Below are positions 1 through 8,773 of a stretch of DNA of 15,088 bases, piece by piece. Origin of the DNA: Hyaloperonospora brassicae (Eukaryota; Oomycota; Peronosporomycetes; Peronosporales; Peronosporaceae); the NCBI GenBank assembly GCA_947650285.1, contig CANTFL010000552.1, positions 1 to 15,088 on the forward strand. Direction: 5' to 3'. Positions within the stretch are counted from its first letter, which is position 1. Each line of letters opens with the position of its first letter. A program made the position numbers and the translations under genes. Under the pieces are notes generated by a model. The model saw only the letters and a list, made by a program, of their open reading frames with translations. It did no database searches and was not told the DNA's origin.

Positions 1-1046
1 ACCCTTTTGCAAACCCGCTTGCCTTGTCATATCTGCGCGCCTTAGCATATCCTTGCGACATACGACTTCCATTATCCGACTCGTTCGCGAGCTTACTTGC
101 CTGACCCGTCATACTTTCCAGACATGGTCTCTTAATTGTGTTCTTCATAGCGCTCCGTCAGGAAGCGGATACAAACAGACTGCTGCTGAATTCAATCACA
201 GTGCTATGCTAACACCGTCAAAGACGGCACAACTGCTACTTACGTGACAAAGACATCTTGCCATGTCACGCAGCTTCTCCTCGAAGAGTACGATGTTTTG
301 ATTGCACTGAGCAGTTTCTTCCTCGTGGCTCGATACACACGTCTTGTAGCGAATCAGCGGCACCGGAACGGTCGCGCTCGACTCGTCACATGTCAGTAGC
401 TACGGTACAGCAGATCTGCTGACGAGGCGGATCCTCCACCACCGGCATCCAGTACCACCGCATGTAGCGCAACGACAAGTGCGATCAGACGTGTGCAACA
501 TGCCGAACGGCCCTCGCGTACTGGCGGTCATTGAGAAATCCGGACCAAGTGCGCGCGGCGCCAGTGTGCCCGCAGAATGGCTGCATGCCCGTCTTTGTCG
601 CTCCACTTGCAGTGCCCATCCCGGTCCGTGACATTGGTCTGGCTCTTGGCCGAATGCCAGCTCCGTCGGGATATACTGAGAGGGGCGCTGCTGCATCGTG
701 TCTGCCATGTTAAAGCCCTAGGAATCCAGTGCCAGTGAGCTCCGGTGGGGTAAAGAGGTGCGGGCGAATCGTCGTGCATCAAACACGCGAGAATGAAGGA
801 CGACGAACAGACACTCTTGAGAACCGGACATTGGCAGCGTATGTACGGAAGCGAGAGAGCCCGAGACCAGAAGATATTTCCACGCCACGGCGACGCGAGG
901 CAAACGTGATGTGCTGTCACCGTTGCTCGCTTGTGTCGCCTCGCGAGCTCTTTTCCTCGCTCCTCCGGTGGCCACTTGAAAATCAACCGCTTCCAGCTCA
1001 AGTCACAGCAGCCGCGCAACGCAGTCGACCTGACACCAACGCACTT
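1..1046. other. Upstream region without a recognisable gene
   Basis: I see no gene here. Several overlapping open frames exist on both strands, but none shows a family motif, a signal peptide or protein-like composition, and they overlap one another in conflicting frames. The right part, from about 930, is the upstream or 5' leader region of the sugar transporter that starts at 1147. No tRNA, terminal repeat or transposase remnant was recognised. Confidence 0.5.
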
Positions 1047-1135
1047 GCCCGCTCTCTCAATCGCTCAATCGCTCGGTCTCTCGATCTCTCTCGATCGATC
1101 TCTCGGTCTTTTGGTCTCTCGCTTGATATCTCCTT
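1047..1135 (+). repeat. CT-rich imperfect repeat in the sugar-transporter leader
   Basis: A pyrimidine-rich stretch made of degenerate CTCTCAATCG, TCGATCTC and GGTCTCTCG units lies 12-100 bases upstream of the ATG at 1147. It probably belongs to the 5' untranslated region or core promoter. Pyrimidine-rich leaders are common in oomycete genes, but no exact initiator match was found inside it. The frame of the transporter stays open through this stretch back to position 931. That is why a longer N-terminus is formally possible, although the encoded Ser/Leu/Arg-rich sequence does not look like protein of this family. Confidence 0.5.
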
Positions 1136-1146
1136 CGTCCGCGCCA

Positions 1147-2058
1147 ATGCCACTTTCGTTCGAAGATGTCATGCGCGTCGCTACGACTGTATCGACGCTG
1201 TGTATGTGCATCAGTCCCCTGTCGACGATAATCCGGTTCCATCTACGCCGCAACGTCGGGGATGCGGCTGTTCTGCCGTACGTCACGCTCTGGGTCAGCA
1301 GCCACATGTGGTACGTTCGCACTCAATGCGCATTGACACACACGTCGTACCAGCAAAGACCCGCAGTATCTCGGAGTAGCTCGACCACCAACGCCTTCTC
1401 TTCTGTGTCTTCTTGTTGCGTCCACAGGATGCTATACGGATACGTAATTGGCAACATATTTCCCGTCTTCGTCACGTACGCCATTGGCGACACACTCAGC
1501 GTTGTCTTCCTCGCTGTGTACATCCGCTGGACAGCTAACCGCAGAGCTGCCATAAAAACGTGTGCCATCGCCTTACTCTGGATCGTTGCGGTGACCACGT
1601 ACGTTGTGCTATGCAAGACCGAAGTGCTCCAGCAGTCCCAGCAGACGCTGTCGCTAGTAATGGGCATCATCGGGACCAGTTGCAGCCTGGTGCTCTACGC
1701 GTCGCCCCTCGCTGCGATCAAAGTCGTGCTGCAGACAAGGTCGTCAGCGTCGCTGCCGTTCGCGCTGATTCTCGCGGGGACTATCAACAACCTGATGTGG
1801 GTCGTATATGGAGCCACCGTACCCGACTTGTTCATGGTTATTCCATCCGCCGTCAGCGCTGGAATCGGCTTCATTCAATTGGCTCTCTGTGGCGTGTTCC
1901 ACCCCTCTCGCTCTGCAGCTGGTGACATTGTGACTTCGGTCCTGCCTTGCGAGTCTCCGAACGGCGAGCTCCCAAAGTGTCGCTACAGCATCATGGAATC
2001 AGCCACGCCTTTGCCAGTTACTTACAAGCGCCAAGAGAAAATGGAAGTGGCCGTATAG
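1147..2058 (+). CDS. SWEET-family (MtN3/saliva) sugar transporter
   Basis: Likely a facilitative mono- or disaccharide uniporter of the plasma membrane or an internal membrane. The coding sequence is 1147-1310 joined to 1428-2058, giving 264 residues, the usual size for a seven-helix SWEET (two three-helix MtN3 repeats plus a linker helix). Seen in the spliced product: the helix 1 motif SPLSTI (23-28), the first-repeat W..YG (55-59), SPL..IK (147-153) opening the second repeat, and NNLMWVVYG (175-183). A hydrophilic cytosolic tail (about 213-264) ends KRQEKMEVAV. The ATG at 1147 was chosen because helix 1 follows directly and the upstream codons are low-complexity. The 117-nt intron has no stop and is a multiple of three, so an unspliced reading is also open. 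Splicing is needed to bring HMW next to MLYG, as the family requires. Oomycetes are known to carry expanded SWEET families. The polar residues usually lining the sugar site look changed (see findings). Confidence 0.92.
   Translation: MPLSFEDVMRVATTVSTLCMCISPLSTIIRFHLRRNVGDAAVLPYVTLWVSSHMWYVRTQCALTHTSYQQRPAVSRSSSTTNAFSSVSSCCVHRMLYGYVIGNIFPVFVTYAIGDTLSVVFLAVYIRWTANRRAAIKTCAIALLWIVAVTTYVVLCKTEVLQQSQQTLSLVMGIIGTSCSLVLYASPLAAIKVVLQTRSSASLPFALILAGTINNLMWVVYGATVPDLFMVIPSAVSAGIGFIQLALCGVFHPSRSAAGDIVTSVLPCESPNGELPKCRYSIMESATPLPVTYKRQEKMEVAV
1311..1427 (+). other. Intron of the SWEET gene (117 nt)
   Basis: The donor is GTACGT after ...CACATGTG, and the acceptor is TCCACAG before GATGCTATAC. Removing it rejoins a Trp codon (TG|G) and restores the family pattern W-x2-YG across the junction. 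The retained reading would insert 39 residues rich in Ser, Thr and Arg into helix 2, which does not fit a membrane helix. The segment before the acceptor is pyrimidine-rich (CTTCTCTTCTGTGTCTTC). Confidence 0.88.
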
Positions 2059-4470
2059 TGCCACATCCATGCCAATTGCTGCATTACCAGCGTCAAAGGG
2101 AGGTACAAGCTCTGACTAGGATTGCGGTCGAGAAGCGCTGGAAGCGCTGTGGTCGTAGATGTATGCCTTCTTGACATCGACAAAGGGAGCTCAGAAGTCC
2201 AGCTGCCACATCCTTTTCGCTGGCTGTAAACTAACCGCAATATATGAGTCAAACACTTGGTGCTCTACGACAAGAGACTGTAGATACGACTTCGTCTGCA
2301 TCGTATGGTGCTCAGGTGGACTGAAGCGTACAGACAATCGTGCAATCTGTCGTCTCTGTCTTTTGACCTGCAAAAGGCAAGCCGACAGGTCGATAGACGA
2401 CGCTACTGGCGAGCGACCACGATAGCGTGACATTACCATTGCAGCGCTTACGATATACAGCCGATACGGCAGAAGCATGCACAATACGAATGACGTTGTC
2501 AAGGTTGTGATTGTGCTTGACTGCGAAGCTTTGTTCCAACCTCAGCTTTTCATGCATGGCCAATGTATTCTCGCTGGCTGTACTTCGCTTTACCGCACTC
2601 GACGCGTCAAAGCTTAGCGCTAGTCGATGCGTACAACATTTCGATGCTTTCGCGTGACACTCAGGCATCTCGCTCTTATGGTCAAGCTTGACTACAAGGC
2701 TGCAAGTTTTGAAGGCGGTGTTGCAAACGCAATGGCTACGTTATCATTATCTCCTTAGATTCTCTGTTGACAATACATGTGTAAATAACGAGCAGCAAAA
2801 AGCAGAGGCACGAGTGAAGCCCATTACGCTTGTCCACTGGACGATCGCGGTGCACGTTTATTGGGCTGTCGAAATCAACGTTACAAAGGTATGTCTTGAA
2901 CAAGACAGATTTTGTAGCAGCGTAAAGCACACGCGTTTCGTTTTCGAAATCTCCCGACGTGCTGCGCTAGAATCGACGGAACGGCATATGTGCACTGAAG
3001 CATAACGGGGATTATGGGGGATGCCAAGACTAGTCAACTTTTGTTGCGAAGGTCAACATTCAGGCTGGAGAAAGAAATCGTTACAACTATGTCATTTATT
3101 TGTTAGCACCCAGGCGATGCAAAAGTGCGGCATACGCGCCGTGGATGCTACCAGAAGCGTAGCAGCAATACCTGCAGCTTAGTAGATCGTATTTATACAC
3201 TTTGTAACACGCACTTCTCGGACGAGTTCTTGTTCGTCGCGTTTACGAGACTGTCGTTTGTAAGTGGCGTGGTGCGTGACCGCCAATATTTGTGATCCCG
3301 TGGATTCTTTTGCCTCGTGTCGGTCACGTCACCTCTTTGGCGTCGAATTCCTGACACATCCGGCAGATCGTTGCCTGCATGTGGTGGAGCGCCACTGTGC
3401 GCTCAGTGTTGCCGTCCATTCGAACGAGACGCACCACGTTGCCAGCGTTCCTGGAGTAAGCAGTTAGTCGTGTTCAATAGCAGCCATCGAGCAAAACTTT
3501 TCTAAATACATCAACACGCACCGCACTCGCTTGTTACTGCCCTTGATGCTCGGCGCTTCATTGTGAGTATCATTGTCCACGGTGCAGTTTTGTTATTGCT
3601 GCACTATGCTCGGGCCCATGCCCATGGCGCTGGTAGGAAGGTTGAGACGATATCGAAAAATTGCTTGGATTGTGTCGAAACGAGCCCAATGTACCGGAGC
3701 AGTGGCAACCGATGCCTCTTCCGCTAAAAGCCTCGACGTATTTTATTGCCCATTGCTTCTTCCTCGTCGTCGCATCTGAGTTTTGTGCAAACATACAAAC
3801 GAAAGTCTTTGTGTGGGTCGTGCACTAAACAGCGCAGTATCACCCCCAATCGCATAGCGCCCTTTCCTGCCTACAACCTCTCGAATACTGCTAGCCGACT
3901 ACTGTTGACCGAGCGGCACGTATTCGCACACCTCTTCCAGTTTTCTGATAGCGACGAGAAGTTCCATGTACGTGACAAATTCAAACAGCACCGCATCACA
4001 TACATTTTGCAGACACGGCAGCATGTCACTGCGTCATTTAAGCGTGCGACGCGCAAACTTATGCTCTTTGGCCATCACAGTGGCGTCAATTCCGGAACCA
4101 TCGACCAGTTCCTCCACTGACCTTTGGCAGTATTTTGGGAACTGCAGTTCTTGTCGGCATCAGAGCGTACGTTTTCATCATGGTCCAACGTACTTACTTG
4201 ATGTCGCTTGCCAGTCATAGTGTGCCACAGCTGCATGGGTGACGTTCACCAACAACTTCCGCACGGATCGCCAACTATGAGGTATCATGCACACGGCCTT
4301 AGTTTACCTGTCCACAAGTCAAGTGTGGAGACCATACATGTCTCTACGTTTCGCATAGCTGCTACCCACCAATTCAACATACAGCAACCGTCACGTTCAC
4401 CCGAGTCGTCAGCGAAGCGATGGCATATTGTTATCGTGGCCAACGAGTGCCTCACACAAGTCTCTCTCCT
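2059..4470. other. 2.4-kb intergenic region, no gene recognised
   Basis: This gap lies between the 3' end of the sugar transporter and the 3' end of the first dehydrogenase; the two genes converge. Open frames of 60-134 codons are present on both strands, but they overlap, begin at arbitrary points and show no domain or motif. I recognised no terminal inverted repeat, long terminal repeat or reverse-transcriptase motif. Decayed mobile DNA is possible but nothing in the sequence shows it directly. Confidence 0.55.
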
Positions 4471-5475
4471 TTACTTGGCCACGTCAAATTGCAGGTGCGT
4501 AAGCTTCTCGCTGAACGCCCAAAGCTTCGCAGCTGCCGACTCGGACTTGCTCAGCGTCGACGAGTCCACGCACGCAGGTGAGCCGTACAACTCGAGGTAC
4601 TTTGGTCCGTAGTAGCTGCCACCCGAAACCGAGTCGCTTGTTGCCGCATACAACGTCGACAGCGCTCCTTTTGCAGGACTCTGCGGCGTGGCCATGGCCA
4701 CCGTGCGAAACATGAGCCACCACAGCCAATTGTCGCTGTTCGTCTCGGCCGCTTTCTTCATAATGTTCGTGTCGCAGTATCCCGGATGCGCGGCCGTTGC
4801 AACCACATTGTTGAGCTTCGCCGCTTTCAGTCGCCGGTCGAGTTCCCGCATGAACAAGAGGTTGCACAGTTTCGAGACCGCGTAGGTGGCAATCTGTCCA
4901 TACTCGTCCTCCTTCGTGACCATAATCTTGTCCTCGTCAAAGAACAACGACGCGTGGCGGTGGAGAAAGCTGCTGACCGACACAATCCGCGCAGCTTCGC
5001 TCGCCTTCAGCAGGTCAAACAGTCGCGCCGTCAGCGCAAAGTGGCCCAAGTAGTTGGTCGCAAACTGCAGCTCGTAGCCATCGATCGTCTTGGTGTACAC
5101 GCCGCCAGCAATGCCGGCGTTGTTGACCAGGATATCCAAGCGACGATGCGTCTTCTTAAAGTCCGCGCAAAACTTGTGCACGCTGCTCAGATCGGCCATG
5201 TCGACCAGCATAAACATAACAGTCCCGCCGTCACTGCTCGACGTCAACAGCGCTTGCATGTCGGCTTCGGCTTCGAGCCCCCGCTCGCGATTGCGACACG
5301 CCAGCACCACATGCGCACCTTTGCGGGCGAGTTCCAAGGCCGTGTGGAACCCAATGCCCGAGTTTGCACCCGTAACGATCGCAACTTTGTCCTTCTGCGA
5401 CGGAATGTGCGCAGCGCTGTAGTTGCTTGGGACTTGAGGTTGTGGGACGACCCCTTTGCTCAACGGCCTGCCCAT
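4471..5475 (-). CDS. Short-chain dehydrogenase/reductase, retinol-dehydrogenase-like (copy 1)
   Basis: Predicted NAD(P)(H)-dependent oxidoreductase of the classical SDR superfamily, in the group containing RDH11-14 and WWOX-like enzymes; the substrate is unknown. It has 334 residues in a single exon. Seen: the cofactor glycine motif TGANSGIG (35-42); LACRN (58-62), whose Arg after strand 2 is usual for NADP(H) preference; NNAG (118-121); the catalytic Ser in VSVSS (165-169); and the catalytic pair Tyr198 and Lys202 in YAVSK. A Trp-rich hydrophobic stretch (NWLWWLMF, 249-256) may touch a membrane. The start is the ATG at 5475; codons further upstream in frame reach only a TTG. The 33 residues before the Rossmann fold match in layout those of the neighbouring copy at 5835-6824 (...AAHIPSQKDKVAIVTG against ...VAHMPSQQHKVAIVTG). 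The pair is therefore a tandem duplication. No key residue is missing. Confidence 0.93.
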   Translation of the reverse strand: MGRPLSKGVVPQPQVPSNYSAAHIPSQKDKVAIVTGANSGIGFHTALELARKGAHVVLACRNRERGLEAEADMQALLTSSSDGGTVMFMLVDMADLSSVHKFCADFKKTHRRLDILVNNAGIAGGVYTKTIDGYELQFATNYLGHFALTARLFDLLKASEAARIVSVSSFLHRHASLFFDEDKIMVTKEDEYGQIATYAVSKLCNLLFMRELDRRLKAAKLNNVVATAAHPGYCDTNIMKKAAETNSDNWLWWLMFRTVAMATPQSPAKGALSTLYAATSDSVSGGSYYGPKYLELYGSPACVDSSTLSKSESAAAKLWAFSEKLTHLQFDVAK

Positions 5476-5834
5476 CGGCACTCCAGCGCACCTGTCGAGA
5501 CCGCAGCAAAGTGCCAACTGGCGATCGATCGCGTGTGCCTTCTGCTCGTGTTCTCACTTGTCGAACGCGGACGTGGGGACATGGGGACATTCACTGGGAA
5601 GTGGCGTGAATTGAGCAGCACCAACGTGCCAACCGTTGACGACTTGACCGGCTAACTGCAGCAACCAGAGACTCGACGCGATTGAAGGGTTGCGATCCAT
5701 TCGTTAGCTGCCTTCGCCTGCAACGAACAGCACTACAGCGCCTTCACGCAGTGCCGAGTTGACAAACCCGTCATAGCACACACAGCTCCGTCCGTCGGTT
5801 GCGCCCGTTCAAAAACAGCTCTGCCGCTTGAGCG
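5476..5834 (-). other. Spacer between the two tandem dehydrogenases
   Basis: This 359-base gap must contain the 5' leader and promoter of copy 1 and the 3' end of copy 2. On the minus strand it holds a CCACTTC sequence (5598-5604) that fits the oomycete initiator pattern YCAYTYY. I see no other gene or repeat in it. Confidence 0.5.
5598..5604 (-). promoter_or_regulatory. Possible oomycete initiator (Inr) for dehydrogenase copy 1
   Basis: On the minus strand CCACTTC matches the degenerate oomycete initiator YCAYTYY, 123 bases upstream of the ATG at 5475. The motif is short and occurs often by chance, so this is only a plausible transcription start. Confidence 0.25.
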
Positions 5835-6824
5835 CTACTTGTGTCCATCAAACGACACGTTTGCGAGTCGTTCGCTCAGGGCCCACAGCTTTGCTGCACC
5901 GGACGTGGACTCGCTGAGCCGACTCGGGACCTCTCGCACGGGGTCCCCAAACATCTTGAGGTGCTTTGGGCCATAGAAGTCGCCGCCTTTGACGCCCGGA
6001 GCCGTCGCGGCCAACAGCGTGGGCAACGCCCCCATGGCGCAGCTCTGGCGCGGACACCAGTCCGTCACCTGGAACACGAGCCACCAGAACCAGCTCGAGC
6101 TGCTCTTCGCAGCGACCGTCACGAGGCTCGAGGCCGTGACTCCAGGATGGCACGCGACGGCCGTCACGCCCGTCACGCCTTGGGCGGCCAGTCGACGGGC
6201 CAACTCCTTCGTGAAGAGCACGTTGCAGAGCTTTGTGACGCCGTAGGTGGCCATCTCCTGGCACGCGTCTTCCGTCGTGACCACAATCGCGTCCTCGTTC
6301 CACGAAGCCGCCGAGCGGTGCAGCACACTGCTGACGGTCACGACCCGCGACGGAGCGCTCTGCTTGAGCAGTGGCAGCAGGTGCGCCGTCAGCGCAAAGT
6401 GCCCCAAGTGGTTCGTGGCAAACTGCCGCTCGACGCCGTCCGCAGAGCGCTGAAACGCGCCGCCCATGATCCCGGCGTTGTTCACGAGCAGGTCGAGTCG
6501 CGCGTAGCGGCGCGTGAAGGCGGCGGCGAACGCTTTGACGCTGCGCAAGTCGCTCAGGTCGAGTGGGGAGAACTCGACACGCCCGGCGTCCGGTGCAGTA
6601 GCCAAAGCCGCGCGCAGAGCGGTTTCGGCCTGTCGCCCGCGCTCGGCGTTGCGGCACGCGAGGACGACCGACGCGCCGTTGCGGGCGAGTGCGAGCGCTG
6701 TTTCGTAGCCGATCCCCGAGTTGGCGCCCGTGACGATCGCCACTTTGTGCTGTTGCGACGGCATGTGCGCGACGTCCCAATGGCCAGCGGCGGGTGTCAC
6801 GTCACGGGAACGAACGGCCGACAT
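5835..6824 (-). CDS. Short-chain dehydrogenase/reductase, retinol-dehydrogenase-like (copy 2)
   Basis: Paralogue of the adjacent copy at 4471-5475, with the same predicted NAD(P)(H)-dependent oxidoreductase role. It has 329 residues in a single exon. Seen: TGANSGIG (32-39), LACRN (55-59), NNAG (115-118), the catalytic Ser in VTVSS (162-166), Tyr194 and Lys198 in YGVTK, a Trp-rich stretch SSWFWWLVF (243-251), and the shared C-terminal FYGPKHLKMFGDP (283-295) and AAKLWALSERL (310-320) segments. The ATG at 6824 was chosen because it gives the same lead-in length as copy 1. The frame stays open upstream, and an ATG at 7109 would add 95 residues rich in Ser/Thr/Arg, which I consider leader sequence. 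Its codons look more G+C-rich than those of copy 1 (many Ala, Arg and Gly codons ending in C or G), so the two copies have drifted in composition or expression demand. Confidence 0.92.
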   Translation of the reverse strand: MSAVRSRDVTPAAGHWDVAHMPSQQHKVAIVTGANSGIGYETALALARNGASVVLACRNAERGRQAETALRAALATAPDAGRVEFSPLDLSDLRSVKAFAAAFTRRYARLDLLVNNAGIMGGAFQRSADGVERQFATNHLGHFALTAHLLPLLKQSAPSRVVTVSSVLHRSAASWNEDAIVVTTEDACQEMATYGVTKLCNVLFTKELARRLAAQGVTGVTAVACHPGVTASSLVTVAAKSSSSWFWWLVFQVTDWCPRQSCAMGALPTLLAATAPGVKGGDFYGPKHLKMFGDPVREVPSRLSESTSGAAKLWALSERLANVSFDGHK

Positions 6825-6849
6825 GGGGAAGTTCAGGTGGTATACAGTT

Positions 6850-6873
6850 GTTGCAGTTGATGTTGCAGTTGAT
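6850..6873. repeat. 12-base tandem repeat in the copy-2 leader
   Basis: GTTGCAGTTGAT occurs twice head to tail (6850-6861 and 6862-6873), preceded by a partial copy. It lies 26-49 bases upstream of the dehydrogenase start at 6824, so on the minus strand it would be an ATCAACTGCAAC repeat in the 5' leader. Confidence 0.6.
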
Positions 6874-6900
6874 GGTATAGCTCTGTGGCCGATTACGAAA

Positions 6901-6907
6901 GGAATGG
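6901..6907 (-). promoter_or_regulatory. Possible oomycete initiator for dehydrogenase copy 2
   Basis: The minus strand reads AGCCATTCCTTTCG here. CCATTCC fits the oomycete initiator YCAYTYY and is followed by a pyrimidine run. It sits 77 bases upstream of the ATG at 6824, a usual leader length. The match is degenerate and unproven. Confidence 0.35.
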
Positions 6908-7030
6908 CTCTGGTGCGGGACGAGAGAGAAAGAGGCGATGACAGTGAGAGGGGACAGACGAATCGGCGCGTGCAACGACAGGGGACATATGCGAGAGACG
7001 GTGAGCTTTGATGCAAAGAGGTCGTCAGGT

Positions 7031-7047
7031 TTACGTCGAGCTTCGGG
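7031..7047 (-). promoter_or_regulatory. Upstream element shared with the YchF gene (copy A)
   Basis: The plus strand reads TTACGTCGAGCTTCGGG, differing by one base from 9039-9055. Both copies lie upstream of minus-strand genes, this one about 207 bases from the dehydrogenase ATG and 124 bases beyond its putative initiator. It could be a shared transcription-factor site, but a match of this length in a window this size is not rare by chance. Confidence 0.2.
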
Positions 7048-7211
7048 ACATTAGCGTGCACCGAGTGCACGACACGTGCAGCTTTTTCGTTGACGGGTTG
7101 GACGTCCATGTGGCAGTCAGTGGGCGTGTGAGGCGCTAGAGCCGTTGGCTGCTCGTTGCAAGGCGAGTAGACGAGGGACAAGCACACGTGTGGCCTGGTC
7201 TTGTTTCGGCA

Positions 7212-7233
7212 GGGGGTGGGGGGTGGGGGGAGG
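7212..7233 (+). repeat. G-tract cluster, possible G-quadruplex
   Basis: Three tracts of five or six G separated by single T bases, plus a final GG, lie 26-47 bases past the YchF stop codon. On the coding strand of that gene the RNA would be C-rich. G4 potential exists on the plus strand only. Confidence 0.45.
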
Positions 7234-7258
7234 ACCGTTGGTGAGCTCCGAGCGGCGT

Positions 7259-8761
7259 CTACTTCCCCACGAGGAAGTTGAAGATGTCGCCGTCCTGACA
7301 GACATAGTCTTTGCCTTCGGACCGCAGGAGGCCCTGCTCTTTGGCTGCGCGCATGCTGCCCGCCTGGACAAAGGCCTCGTAGCTCACGGTCTCTGCGCGA
7401 ATGAGGAGCTTTTCAAAGTCCGAGTGGATCACACCGGCCGCAACGGCTGCAGTCGAACCTGCGCGGACGTTCCACGCACGCGCTTCCTTCGCCCCCACAG
7501 TGTAGTACGTCTGCAGCTCGAGCAGCTCCTGACTCGCGCGAATGACCTGAGTCAATCCTGTCTCGCTCAAGCCGCTCTCGTGGAGGTACTCGAGCTGACT
7601 CTCGTCGTCCTCGAACGACGCCGCGGCTTCTTCCAGCGATCCCGACACTGTCAAGCACGCGCTCCCTTCGGCTTCGACCCGAGTGCGCACAGCGTGCGTC
7701 ATGTCGTTGCCCGTCGCTGCGTCCTCTTCCGACACGTTGCACAGGTAGAGGACCTTCTTGGCCGTGAGCAGCTCGAGGCGCTCGAACTGCACTTGCTCGT
7801 CGAGCTTGTCAAACGTCACAGCGCTCGCGAGGTTCCCGTCTTCCAAGTGCGGCTGCAGACGCTGGAGCACCGCCAGCAGCGACGGCATCGTCGGGTCGGT
7901 CGATCTACGGCCAAACACGACACACGCACGCCGACACACGTGAGCAGTCTGGAGGTACTACCTACGTCCCTAATAGCCCCTCCCCATCATCATCATCATC
8001 ATCGTCATCATCAGCGCCTGCACCGCCACGGACTTTGTCTTCTTGCCGACACTCATCAGGCGCTTCTCCACTGTCTGCAAGTCGGCGAGGATCAGTTCCG
8101 TGCGAATGGTCTCAAGATCGCGGATCGGGTCGACGCACTCGTCGACGTGGAGAATGTCACTGTCCTCGAAGCAGCGCACCACGTGGGCGAGCACTGCCAC
8201 CTGCCGAATGTGGTCGAGGAACTTGTTGCCTGTCGCGTCGCAATGGCAGCAGTTGCACGAGCACCAACGCGTGTGCATTAGTGGACCCCGTCTTCACCGT
8301 ACAGATACACCAGTGCACACACGACCCACCGAGTCCTTCGCCTCTCGACGCTCCGCGCACGAGACCCGCAATGTCGACAAACTCGAGCTGCCAATGGACA
8401 CGCACCCCCCGCCACGGTGTGTGTATGTGTATGTGAGTGTATGTGTATGTGTGTGTGAGGTTCTGATCAGTCACGTGGGGCAGCACCTGCAAAGTCGAGT
8501 GCGTACCTGCGTCTCAACGATCCGCTTGGACCGCTCGACGTCTGCCAAGTGGCGAACGCGACTGTCCGGCACCGCTACGCGCGCGGCGTTGGGGTCAATG
8601 GTACAGAACGGGTAGTTGGCCGCTTGCGCCACTTCGGTCCTGGTCAGCGCATTGAAGAGCGTCGACTTGCCGACGTTGGGCAGCCCCACGAGGCCGACGG
8701 AGCGCTGGAAGCTGCGGCAGCCAGAAGCGATGCGGATGACGACACGGCAACGGGGCAGCAT
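7259..8761 (-). CDS. YchF/OLA1-type P-loop ATPase, probably organellar
   Basis: Obg-like ATPase of the TRAFAC class, a ribosome-associated regulatory P-loop protein. Exons (minus strand): 8761-8507, 8387-8330, 8229-8034 and 7904-7259, giving 384 residues; all junction phases agree. Seen: G1 GLPNVGKST (26-34), the YchF signature [10 protein letters not shown] (49-58), G3 DIAGLVRGA (90-98), [11 protein letters not shown] (104-113), then [11 protein letters not shown] (123-133) and [15 protein letters not shown] (148-162). NVSE (226-229) replaces the GTPase NKxD; this is known in the family to permit ATP use. A C-terminal TGS domain (about 302-383) includes GVIHSDFEK and [11 protein letters not shown]. 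The N-terminus [20 protein letters not shown] has five Arg and no acid, like a mitochondrial presequence. The ATG at 8761 was chosen for that reason and because no other ATG lies between it and the possible initiator at 8945. The frame remains open upstream to 9280. The weakest junction is the last intron, whose donor is GTCCGT. Confidence 0.93.
7905..8033 (-). other. YchF intron 3 (129 nt), containing a CAT microsatellite
   Basis: The minus-strand donor is AA|GTCCGT and the acceptor is GGCCGTAG|ATCG. Joining makes ...[14 protein letters not shown], the expected coiled segment of the family. The donor is unusual; nearby GTGGCG and GTGCAG alternatives do not keep phase with this acceptor. An in-frame stop at 7970-7972 shows that an intron is required. 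Positions 7985-8012 are an ATG/CAT triplet microsatellite. Confidence 0.75.
8230..8329 (-). other. YchF intron 2 (100 nt)
   Basis: The donor is ACTCG|GTGGGT and the acceptor is GCGACAG|GCAAC on the minus strand. Splicing rejoins a Gly codon (G|GC) and restores GEGLGNKFL, an invariant YchF stretch, so both ends are fixed by protein conservation. Confidence 0.9.
8388..8506 (-). other. YchF intron 1 (119 nt), with a CA/GT microsatellite
   Basis: The donor is ACGCAG|GTACGC and the acceptor is ATTGGCAG|CTCGAG on the minus strand, phase 0. Joining gives [16 protein letters not shown], matching the family. Positions 8417-8460 are a (GT)n/(GTAT)n microsatellite on the plus strand. Confidence 0.9.
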
Positions 8762-8773
8762 AACTGGTGGTGC

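Noticed and set aside
4786..5655. 289-codon plus-strand ORF over dehydrogenase copy 1
   Set aside because: Antisense shadow of the SDR reading frame, with Arg/Gln-rich composition and no domain.
5841..6860. 339-codon plus-strand ORF over dehydrogenase copy 2
   Set aside because: It is the antisense shadow of a G+C-rich gene; its Arg/His/Val-rich product has no motif, while the minus strand encodes a complete SDR.
6825..7109. N-terminal extension of dehydrogenase copy 2 from the ATG at 7109
   Set aside because: The extra 95 residues are low-complexity Ser/Thr/Arg, cross the tandem repeat and the possible initiator, and have no counterpart in copy 1.
7145..8281. 378-codon plus-strand ORF over the YchF gene
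   Set aside because: Antisense shadow that runs through YchF exons and introns and contains a His run from the CAT microsatellite; no family features.
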